The position numbers and the translations under genes are program-made. A model generated the notes under the pieces. It did not search any database. It was not told the origin of the DNA and saw only the letters and a program-made list of their open reading frames with translations. A DNA stretch of 5,015 bases from Bacteroidetes bacterium UBA2322 (GTDB lineage: Bacteria > Bacteroidota > Bacteroidia > Chitinophagales > UBA2359). Shown one piece after another: positions 1 through 5,015 of this stretch (position 1 is its first letter; each line of letters starts with the position of its first letter). Where the stretch lies: assembly GCA_002345145.1 (NCBI GenBank), contig DDVC01000041.1, forward strand, positions 1,979 through 6,993, given 5' to 3'.

Positions 1-27
1 ATTACCCGGGTGGCGGTAAAGGTGTAG
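1..27 (+). CDS. Possible 3' end of an upstream gene (partial)
   Basis: Read in frame 1, the first bases encode ITRVAVKV followed by TAG at 25-27 and a second in-frame stop, TAA. A short alternating hydrophobic/basic tail of this kind is a plausible protein C-terminus. A terminator-like hairpin starts 23 bases after the stop on the same strand, which fits a gene ending here. Only eight codons are visible, so no family can be named. Frame 3 is also open from the edge to a stop at 66-68, but that would run into the hairpin and is less likely. This is inference from context. Confidence 0.3.
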   Translation: MTRVAVKV

Positions 28-50
28 TAAACGCTTGTTTGCCACCAAAC

Positions 51-90
51 CACAGGGCAGTCAGATAGCTATCGGGCTGCCCTGTGTTTT
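51..90 (+). terminator. Intrinsic-terminator-like hairpin
   Basis: CACAGGGCAG (51-60) and CTGCCCTGTG (77-86) are perfect reverse complements. They form a 10-bp GC-rich stem around a 16-base loop and are followed directly by TTTT (87-90). The loop itself contains the palindrome GATAGCTATC (64-73). The T tract lies on the plus-strand 3' side only, so it would end transcription coming rightward from a gene left of the window. The T tract is short. The hairpin could also block read-through from the leftward peroxidase gene, but on that strand no T run follows the stem. Confidence 0.6.
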
Positions 91-269
91 ACGGGAAAAT
101 GTATCTGCTGAGGCGCTTGCACAATTGGCAAAGAAACGGTAGCGTTTCGGGTTGAAAACCACCTGCGCGCGAGAAGATTGGTATAATAACGGGCTAAACC
201 AACTTATGGGCAACCACTTTATTTAGCTGCCCCACCTATTGCTGCTGCCTAAAACAAATAAGCTCTGTG
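91..269. other. Non-coding spacer downstream of the peroxidase gene
   Basis: No convincing coding sequence was found here on either strand. The only structure I see is a small perfect inverted repeat, GAAACG (133-138) and CGTTTC (143-148), with a 4-base loop. On the minus strand it is followed by a short T-rich stretch, so it could be a weak terminator for the leftward peroxidase gene about 120 bases away. A 6-bp stem is too weak to call with confidence. Confidence 0.4.
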
Positions 270-1283
270 TTAATCGGGCTTAAAGGTTGGGTTGTTTAGT
301 AAAGATGAATCGGTAAGAGCCTGTAAAAACTGAAGCAGGTTGTATTTTTCCTGTTCCGATAAGCCCAGCGGCTGTATTATTGGGCTTTTGTTGGGGTGAG
401 GTTTACCGCCGGTATTGTAATGCTCTACCACTTGTGCAAGCGTGTTAAGGCTGCCGTTGTACATATAGGGCGGAGTAATGGTAACATTGCGCAGCGAAGG
501 TATCCGAAAAACGCCCATATCGGCAGGTTTTTGGGTAATGCGGTACCTGCCCGAATCGGCATACATTTCGTACAAGCCGTTGTTGGCAAAACCGTTGTTG
601 GTATAATTAAACCCGTTGTGGCACTGGGCACAGTTGGCTTTACCAAAAAAAAGTTGTTTACCGTTTTGTTGTTGCGGAGTAAGGGTTTCGGGCTTATCGG
701 CAGGGGTATTGCCGCTCAAAATAGTGCGCTGAAAAGCGGCAAGGGCGCGGGTTATTACAAAAGGTGAGGGCGCTTGATTGTAGGCTTTATAGCTCATTTG
801 TATATATGTGGAGCTATTTTGGAGGCGTTTGGCAGCACCGGCTATGGTAAAATCCATTTCGGCATGGTCGGCAATGGGCGTAAGAACTTGCAGCTCTAAG
901 GTTTCGGCGCCGCCATCTTTCATGAGCAGGGGCAGGTACGCCACGTTTGCTAAGGTAGGCGAGTTTCTGAACCCCAACCTGCCTTTTACCCCCTTACTCA
1001 CCGCACCCTCATCGGCAAAAGCAAGGGCTTGCTTGTGGCATGAGACGCAGGCTACCGTAGAATCAACAGACAAAACAGGGTCGTAAAACAATTTTTTACC
1101 CAATGCTACGCGTGCCTGTGTAAGTTGGTTATCGGGCGGCGAAACCACATCGGGAAAACCGGCGGGCAAATTGGGCACAAAGGGTGTTTCATCTATATCG
1201 GGCAACACCTTTTCTTTATCGCACCCCATACTAAGTGCGGCAAGCAATAAAAAAAGGTAAACAATGGGGTAAAATTTTGTCAT
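270..1283 (-). CDS. Di-heme cytochrome c peroxidase (MauG/CCP family), lipoprotein
   Basis: The product probably reduces hydrogen peroxide to water in the cell envelope, using electrons from small c-type cytochromes or another donor. A lipoprotein signal covers residues 1-21, with lipobox LSMGC and lipidated Cys21. Two c-heme sites are visible: CVSCH (79-83) in the N-terminal domain and CAQCH (218-222) in the C-terminal domain. RNSPTLANV (107-115) is the family core. Glu142 in ADHAEM fits the active-site glutamate of CCPs. PYMYNGS (272-278) carries Met274, the expected axial ligand of the high-potential heme, with Tyr where His is common. The length of 337 residues is normal. The ATG is the first possible start, because an in-frame TGA lies three codons upstream. 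Two features usual in classical CCPs seem absent. The Trp of the WDGR motif is Lys122, and no His lies between His83 and His140, so the distal His of the peroxidatic heme may be missing. The family is certain; the donor and exact substrate are inferred. Confidence 0.93.
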   Translation of the reverse strand: MTKFYPIVYLFLLLAALSMGCDKEKVLPDIDETPFVPNLPAGFPDVVSPPDNQLTQARVALGKKLFYDPVLSVDSTVACVSCHKQALAFADEGAVSKGVKGRLGFRNSPTLANVAYLPLLMKDGGAETLELQVLTPIADHAEMDFTIAGAAKRLQNSSTYIQMSYKAYNQAPSPFVITRALAAFQRTILSGNTPADKPETLTPQQQNGKQLFFGKANCAQCHNGFNYTNNGFANNGLYEMYADSGRYRITQKPADMGVFRIPSLRNVTITPPYMYNGSLNTLAQVVEHYNTGGKPHPNKSPIIQPLGLSEQEKYNLLQFLQALTDSSLLNNPTFKPD

Positions 1284-1312
1284 GGCTCTTCATAAAGACA
1301 CCAAACAAGGGT

Positions 1313-1330
1313 GCAAGGTTGCAAAATTGC
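1313..1330. promoter_or_regulatory. Tandem GCAANNTTGC palindromes upstream of the peroxidase gene
   Basis: GCAAGGTTGC (1313-1322) and GCAAAATTGC (1321-1330) are two copies of the palindrome GCAA-NN-TTGC, offset by 8 bases and sharing the GC at 1321-1322. They lie 30-47 bases upstream of the peroxidase start codon (1283), where an operator or promoter would be expected. Spaced dyads of this kind are typical of sites for dimeric regulators, but I do not recognise the motif as that of a known regulator. The function is inferred from position and symmetry only. Confidence 0.35.
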
Positions 1331-1384
1331 CATTATTTACCGGGTGTAACCACAGTTGGATATAAAATAGCAAACAAAGTCCGT

Positions 1385-1412
1385 GCTGCCGGCATACCTA
1401 AAAACCGGCAGC
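1385..1412. repeat. GC-rich hairpin (8-bp stem)
   Basis: GCTGCCGG (1385-1392) and CCGGCAGC (1405-1412) are exact reverse complements around a 12-base A-rich loop. No T run follows the stem on either strand, so this is not a typical intrinsic terminator. It lies about 100 bases upstream of the peroxidase start and five bases before the left arm of the inverted-repeat element. It could be part of the peroxidase leader or an outer part of the element. Confidence 0.5.
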
Positions 1413-1416
1413 CATT

Positions 1417-1602
1417 AGCACACAGATAACACGGATGCAGCTGATTTGCACAGATTTTTGAAAATAAAGGCTCAAGTAGTGGGTAGTAACAAGTGAATAG
1501 TTAGGAGTGTGTTAGTACCCACTACCCACTATCAAGTACCATCTACCCCCAAACCACACGCTTACCCGCGTTTATCCGTTTAATCTGCGTTATTTGTGTG
1601 CT
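1417..1602. repeat. 186-base inverted-repeat element with arms of degenerate 9-11 base units
   Basis: The left arm (1417-1455) splits into units of 11, 9, 9 and 10 bases: AGCACACAGAT, AACACGGAT, GCAGCTGAT and TTGCACAGAT. The right arm (1564-1602), read on the minus strand, splits the same way: AGCACACAAAT, AACGCAGAT, TAAACGGAT and AAACGCGGGT. The outer 20 bases of the arms match at 17 positions and the full 39 at 26, so similarity falls toward the inside. Units of the CACAGAT/ATCTGTG type recur between genes in many bacterial genomes, Bacteroidota among them, as far as I recall. No open frame for a transposase lies inside and no clear target-site duplication flanks it. It could be a non-autonomous mobile element or a dispersed structured repeat; the sequence alone cannot decide. 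Confidence 0.6.
1477..1531. repeat. Inner hairpin of GGGTAGT/ACTACCC repeats
   Basis: TAGTGGGTAGT (1477-1487) and ACTACCCACTA (1521-1531) are exact 11-base reverse complements around a 33-base loop, centred inside the larger inverted-repeat element. The right side also holds a short tandem repeat, TACCCAC twice followed by TA (1517-1532 region). CAAGTA occurs in direct orientation just outside the left stem (1473-1478) and just after the right stem (1533-1538), with a related CAAGTG at 1490-1495. The unit sequence differs from the outer arms, so two repeat families seem nested here. Confidence 0.55.
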
Positions 1603-1669
1603 TTTTTGCTCAAAACAGAGGTGAACATCTCAATTTATACATCAAACAGGAGCTGCACCCTTATTTACC

Positions 1670-2431
1670 CTATTTAGCCGCCATAGTAAGGTAAGATGTT
1701 AGGATACCCGTTGCTACGGCTGCATTGAGCGACTCCGCCCCGCCGCGGCGCGGAATGGTAACAGGGTGATGCACATAGGGCATCAGCGCCGGGTCAATGC
1801 CGTGCGATTCGCTGCCTACCAACAGCACTGCTCCCGATGTGGGCGGCGGGGTGGTAAACAAATTACTGCCCTGCAACACTGCTCCGTAAACCGGCACTTG
1901 GGGGTATTGGGCAAACAGGTTTTGGAGCGGTTGGTAAAAAACCTGTACCCGCAAAAAAGAGCCCATGGTAGCCTGAATAACCTTTGGGTTAAATACATCT
2001 ACGCACTGGGGCGAGCAAAACACATAAGGCACGCCAAACCAATCGGCAATGCGGATAACAGCGCCTAAATTACCGGGGTCTTTTAAATTGCACAAAGCCA
2101 GCGAAAGCTGCGTATGCAGGATATTTTCATTTAATTTGGGCAACTGTATGGGGCATACTGCCAGCACATTATTGGGCGTTTCCTGCGCCGATAGTTTGCG
2201 TAACATGGCATCGGGTACGGGTATGATTTCCGTATCGGGATATTTTTTTTTCAATATATCGGCATATTGTTCCAACCATTGAGGCAGGGCATACAACTGT
2301 TTTACCGCATAACCTGTCTTTAAAATTTCGGCTACTATTTTTTCGCCCTCTGCCATAAATAAGCCGTGCAGTTGCCGGTATTTCTTAATTTTTAGCGATT
2401 GTACTAATTTTTGCTGCTGTTTTGAAGCCAT
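1670..2431 (-). CDS. TrmH/SpoU-family RNA 2'-O-methyltransferase
   Basis: The product is a SPOUT-class enzyme that transfers a methyl group from S-adenosylmethionine to a ribose 2'-hydroxyl in rRNA or tRNA. Residues 1-95 form the substrate-binding domain typical of this group, with FMAEGEKIVAEIL (25-37) and SAQETPNNVLAV (81-92). The knotted catalytic domain follows. Motif 1 is DPGNLGAVIR (118-127), motif 2 is LLVGSESHG (203-211), and motif 3 is IPRRGGAESLNAAVA (226-240). Asn121, Arg127, Glu208, Ser234 and Asn236 match, in order and nearly in spacing, the Asn/Arg/Glu/Ser/Asn set described for TrmH of Thermus. The length of 253 residues is normal and nothing is broken. The ATG lies downstream of an in-frame TAG with no other ATG between. 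The gene is divergent from tamL with 82 bases between. The target nucleotide cannot be read from the sequence, so no specific symbol (rlmB, trmH, tsnR) is given. Confidence 0.93.
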   Translation of the reverse strand: MASKQQQKLVQSLKIKKYRQLHGLFMAEGEKIVAEILKTGYAVKQLYALPQWLEQYADILKKKYPDTEIIPVPDAMLRKLSAQETPNNVLAVCPIQLPKLNENILHTQLSLALCNLKDPGNLGAVIRIADWFGVPYVFCSPQCVDVFNPKVIQATMGSFLRVQVFYQPLQNLFAQYPQVPVYGAVLQGSNLFTTPPPTSGAVLLVGSESHGIDPALMPYVHHPVTIPRRGGAESLNAAVATGILTSYLTMAAK

Positions 2432-2479
2432 AAATTGTAAGCGGGTGCAGTTTGGAGGGTTAAGGTACGGCTAAACTTT

Positions 2480-2487
2480 TAACTTTG
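2480..2487 (+). promoter_or_regulatory. Bacteroidota-type -7 element for tamL
   Basis: TAACTTTG matches the Bacteroidota -7 consensus TAnnTTTG at every fixed position. It ends 26 bases before the ATG at 2514, which would give a leader of about 20 bases. The best -33 candidate is TTTG at 2451-2454, 25 bases upstream, slightly farther than the usual 17-23, so the -33 part is weak. No equally good element was found on the minus strand for the divergent methyltransferase gene. Confidence 0.55.
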
Positions 2488-2513
2488 TACCCATTTTACT
2501 ATCAGAATAGTGT

Positions 2514-4940
2514 ATGAATTCAACCGCCTTATGCGCCCGATGCATTTTGCTCTTATTTTTTGTCGCCTTGCTGGGGGCGCTAACCGGTTGTAGCAACACT
2601 AAATACCTGCCCAAAGGCAGAAGTCTGCACATTGCCACTGCCATTAAAATAGACCCTGCCGCTAAGGTAACCAACAAGTATAAGGTAAATCAGGATTTAC
2701 TGGCGCTTGCCCGACCCAAACCAAACAAAAAGGTATTTGGCACGGCAAGGGTCAAACTAACCGTGTATAACCAAACCCGTAACCGTAAAACCGGATTAGG
2801 CAGGTGGCTGAACGAAAAAATAGGCGAAGCGCCGGTACTGATTGACACTCTTATGCTCGACCGCACGCGCCGAAATATGCAGCAATACATGTTTAACCAC
2901 GGCTACTTTAATAATGTGGTTACCTTTCAAACCAAAGAAAATAAACAAAAAACTACAGTTACCTATAATGTGCTTGCCATAAGCCCCTACGTTATAAACC
3001 AAGTTTTTTACCCCGCCCCCGATGCCGCCACTGTGCCGGAACAACTGATTAGCCAAATGCAATCCAAATCGCTGCTTCAGGCTGGGCAGGAGTTTAACGT
3101 AGATAACTTGCAGGCAGAAATTAACCGCATCAGTTACGAACTCAAATGCAAGGGTTATTATGAATTTACCTCCAAAGACCTCACTTTTGACTTAGACAGC
3201 ACCCAAAACAACCGAAGCATTAATGTTTACCTTAAAGTAAAGCCGCCTCAAAATAAAGACGACAAAGAGCATAAAGCCTACCGGATAAACAAAGTTTACA
3301 TTTACCCCGATTATGAGGTAGGAAAAGCTCCCCGATTATACACCGATACACTTACTACAAAAGACGGATTTACCTTTATTTCGTCTGCCCCACTTTTTAA
3401 ACCGCAGGCCATCAGTAGGGTTGTTTTGTTAAAAGAAAACAAGTTATACTCTCAAAAAGACTGGGAATATACCCTTAATCACCTTATGAACTTGGGGGTT
3501 TTTAAGTTTGTAAACGTAAAATTTGACAAAACAGATACCACCGGCGCTATACCCGGGCTCGACTGCCGCATTTTGCTCACGCCTGCCAAGCGCATGAGTT
3601 TATCGGGCGAGGTGGAGGTAAACAACCGCGCACAACAAAGCGTATTGGGCGCTGCCACCAGCTCGCTGCTGGGTACTGCCGGCACCATCAGCTACCGAAA
3701 CAAAAACCTGCTGGGTGGAGCAGAGGCATTTAGCATTAACCTGTTTGGCGGCGTAGAGCTTAACCCCCAAAATACCCAAAGCAGCATAGCCGATAACTCA
3801 CTCATAAATACCCTTAATGTTAGCGGCGATATGCAGCTTGCCCTGCCCAAATTTTTGGTGCCTTTTAAGCTCAGTAACTCCTCCCGATATTATGTGCCAA
3901 AAACCAATTTCAGAATAGGCGCTAACTACCTGCGCCGCATAAACTTTTATACCCTCAACTCTTTTAACATCAACTTTGGTTATGACTGGAACGAAAACAA
4001 CCGCAAACGGCACCTATTCAATCCTATTTCGGTTAGTTTGCTAAGCCTGCGCAATATCGCCCCGGCTTTTCAGCTACAATTAGACCAAAACTCTTTTCTG
4101 CGCCGCAGTTTTGAAGAGCAACTCATAGCAGGCGCTAACTACTCTTATATTTACAACACCCAAAATGTATCGGTACAGCAAAACTTTGTGTTTTTTAGGG
4201 CATCAATAGATATAGCCGGCAATACCTTTTATGCCTTAGACCGGCTGCTCAAACTTTCGGGAGCACTTAACAACGACCAAAAACTGAAGATACTGGGCAG
4301 TAGTTATGCCCATTTTTCCCGATTGGAAGCAGATATAAGGCATTACAACATACTCAATCGCAATCAATCTATTGTAACCCGATTTAATGCCGCAGTAGGC
4401 ATACCTTATGGCAACTCTCAAGTGCTACCCTATATAAAACAATACTTTACCGGCGGACCTAACAGCATTAGGGCGTTTAGAATACGCAGCATAGGACCCG
4501 GCAGTTTTGGCTCGTATGCCGTAGCCGACACCGTTAAAATAGACGAATTTGACCGCACCGGCGATATAAAATTAGAAGCCAATGCCGAGTGGCGTTTCCC
4601 TATGTTTTCTATGCTTAAAGGCGCTTTATTTGTTGATGCCGGTAATATATGGACACTAAAAGACGAAATTGCCAACATTGACCCCGATACCGGACAACCC
4701 GTTTATACCCGACCAAACGGTAAGCTAACCCTTAACAACCTTGGGCAAGGGCTGGCAGTAGGCACCGGCTTAGGCGTAAGATTAGATTTCAGCTTTTTTG
4801 TTATGCGCTTTGATTTGGGCATACCAATCCGCAACCCCAGTATGGCACCCGGCAGCCGGTGGGTTATTGCCGATGTTGCAGAAAAACGCTGGCTGCGCAA
4901 AAGTACCAATCTCAACTTAGCTATTGGGTATCCGTTTTAG
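2514..4940 (+). CDS. tamL: TamL: TamA/BamA-like Omp85 outer-membrane lipoprotein
   Basis: This is an Omp85-superfamily protein of the lipidated TamA-like type of Bacteroidota, thought to work with TamB in outer-membrane assembly or lipid transport. The N-terminus has a hydrophobic signal (about 8-25), lipobox LTGC and lipidated Cys26. CSNTKYLPKG (26-35) follows, a pattern typical of TamL. Residues of about 85-345 look like successive POTRA domains; GYF and GYYEF turns and the LMNLGVFKFVNVKF segment (324-337) fit them. From about 355 to the end, alternating strands form a 16-stranded-type barrel. GGPNSIRAF (647-655) is the loop-6 motif, with RAF where BamA has RGF. The chain ends in a beta-signal-like NLAIGYPF with terminal Phe808. 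The length of 808 residues fits the family and no frame break is seen. The start is firm, because TAG lies two codons before the ATG and the next in-frame Met is residue 113. No tamB follows within the 75 bases left. The family is sure; the role is inferred from it. Confidence 0.92.
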   Translation: MNSTALCARCILLLFFVALLGALTGCSNTKYLPKGRSLHIATAIKIDPAAKVTNKYKVNQDLLALARPKPNKKVFGTARVKLTVYNQTRNRKTGLGRWLNEKIGEAPVLIDTLMLDRTRRNMQQYMFNHGYFNNVVTFQTKENKQKTTVTYNVLAISPYVINQVFYPAPDAATVPEQLISQMQSKSLLQAGQEFNVDNLQAEINRISYELKCKGYYEFTSKDLTFDLDSTQNNRSINVYLKVKPPQNKDDKEHKAYRINKVYIYPDYEVGKAPRLYTDTLTTKDGFTFISSAPLFKPQAISRVVLLKENKLYSQKDWEYTLNHLMNLGVFKFVNVKFDKTDTTGAIPGLDCRILLTPAKRMSLSGEVEVNNRAQQSVLGAATSSLLGTAGTISYRNKNLLGGAEAFSINLFGGVELNPQNTQSSIADNSLINTLNVSGDMQLALPKFLVPFKLSNSSRYYVPKTNFRIGANYLRRINFYTLNSFNINFGYDWNENNRKRHLFNPISVSLLSLRNIAPAFQLQLDQNSFLRRSFEEQLIAGANYSYIYNTQNVSVQQNFVFFRASIDIAGNTFYALDRLLKLSGALNNDQKLKILGSSYAHFSRLEADIRHYNILNRNQSIVTRFNAAVGIPYGNSQVLPYIKQYFTGGPNSIRAFRIRSIGPGSFGSYAVADTVKIDEFDRTGDIKLEANAEWRFPMFSMLKGALFVDAGNIWTLKDEIANIDPDTGQPVYTRPNGKLTLNNLGQGLAVGTGLGVRLDFSFFVMRFDLGIPIRNPSMAPGSRWVIADVAEKRWLRKSTNLNLAIGYPF

Positions 4941-4975
4941 GCAGAGCCGATTTGCTCTGTCCTACACGCTATTTT
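4940..4975 (+). terminator. Hairpin directly after the tamL stop codon
   Basis: GCAGAGC (4941-4947) pairs with GCTCTGT (4954-4960) through six Watson-Crick pairs and one G-U pair. The last base of the stop codon (4940) can add a pair with C4961. The loop is six bases. ATTTTT follows only about nine bases after the stem, so this is a weak or imperfect intrinsic terminator that may work with the next hairpin. Confidence 0.4.
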
Positions 4976-4979
4976 TCTG

Positions 4980-5015
4980 AAAAAAAACAGGCATCTCTCA
5001 TTCCGCACCCTGTTT
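4980..5015. terminator. A-tract/T-tract hairpin, cut by the window edge
   Basis: A run of eight A leads into AAACAGG (4985-4991), which is the exact reverse complement of CCTGTTT (5009-5015), with a 17-base loop. A stem flanked by A on the left, and apparently by T on the right, is the shape of a bidirectional terminator between convergent genes. If so, the next gene right of the window would run leftward. The right flank is missing, so the T tract beyond 5015 is not seen. Confidence 0.45.

Larger units (their letters stand above)
1284..1669. other. Non-coding, repeat-rich intergenic region
   Basis: These 386 bases separate two minus-strand genes and hold no credible gene. From left to right they contain tandem 10-base palindromes (1313-1330), a GC-rich hairpin (1385-1412), and an inverted-repeat element (1417-1602) with an inner hairpin (1477-1531). 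Open frames that cross it are broken by these repeats and look like chance. No strong terminator for the methyltransferase gene is visible between 1603 and 1669. The inner hairpin, read on the minus strand, has T-rich sequence only about eight bases after its stem. Confidence 0.7.

Noticed and set aside
182..187. TATAAT, a sigma-70-like -10 box
   Set aside because: No -35 partner was seen, no rightward gene follows it, and Bacteroidota promoters use a different -7 consensus.
396..767. A 123-codon open frame on the plus strand inside the peroxidase gene
   Set aside because: It is antisense to a gene with clear heme motifs and signal peptide, and its translation shows no family pattern.
1322..1329. 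Minus-strand CAATTTTG as a -7 element for the peroxidase gene
   Set aside because: It misses the first consensus base and has no TTG at the expected distance upstream, so it is too weak to annotate as a promoter.
1235..1429. A 64-codon plus-strand open frame across the peroxidase start and the repeat region
   Set aside because: It overlaps the lipoprotein signal of the peroxidase on the other strand and runs through hairpin sequence; no start context or protein pattern supports it.
1417..1602. CRISPR array
   Set aside because: The repeated units are 9-11 bases, degenerate and inverted between the two arms, without constant repeats or unique spacers, and no cas gene is present.
1602..1607. 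A run of six T after the right arm of the inverted-repeat element, as a terminator
   Set aside because: It would act on plus-strand transcripts, but both flanking genes are on the minus strand and no rightward gene enters the region.

Overview
The window most likely comes from a member of the Bacteroidota of moderate GC content. Four things point that way. The 808-residue Omp85 protein at 2514-4940 has a lipoprotein signal and the N-terminal pattern of TamL, the lipidated TamA-like protein of that phylum. The leader region of that gene has a perfect match to the Bacteroidota -7 promoter element (TAnnTTTG). None of the three start codons has a clear Shine-Dalgarno sequence. The di-heme peroxidase at 270-1283 resembles the lipoprotein cytochrome c peroxidases I know from Bacteroidota. 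I cannot name a genus.

Layout. Positions 1-27 may hold the last codons of a rightward gene, followed by a hairpin that looks like an intrinsic terminator (51-90). Positions 91-269 are non-coding. Positions 270-1283 (minus) encode a complete di-heme cytochrome c peroxidase lipoprotein. Positions 1284-1669 form a 386-base non-coding stretch rich in inverted repeats: tandem GCAANNTTGC palindromes just upstream of the peroxidase gene, a GC-rich hairpin, and a 186-base element (1417-1602). The arms of that element are inverted arrays of degenerate 9-11 base units, and they enclose a second hairpin. Positions 1670-2431 (minus) encode a TrmH/SpoU-family RNA 2'-O-methyltransferase. An 82-base divergent intergenic region follows, and 2514-4940 (plus) encodes TamL. 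Positions 4941-5015 contain two hairpins, the second cut by the window edge.

How the genes relate. The peroxidase acts in the cell envelope on hydrogen peroxide, the methyltransferase acts on RNA in the cytoplasm, and TamL sits in the outer membrane. The sequence does not show them forming one pathway. The two minus-strand genes are separated by a repeat-rich gap, so they are probably transcribed separately. TamL appears to be transcribed alone or to end its transcript shortly after its stop codon. The three protein-coding genes are ordinary housekeeping or stress genes. The most unusual content is the structured non-coding DNA at 1313-1602. I found no evidence of a new multi-gene system, CRISPR array, rRNA or tRNA.
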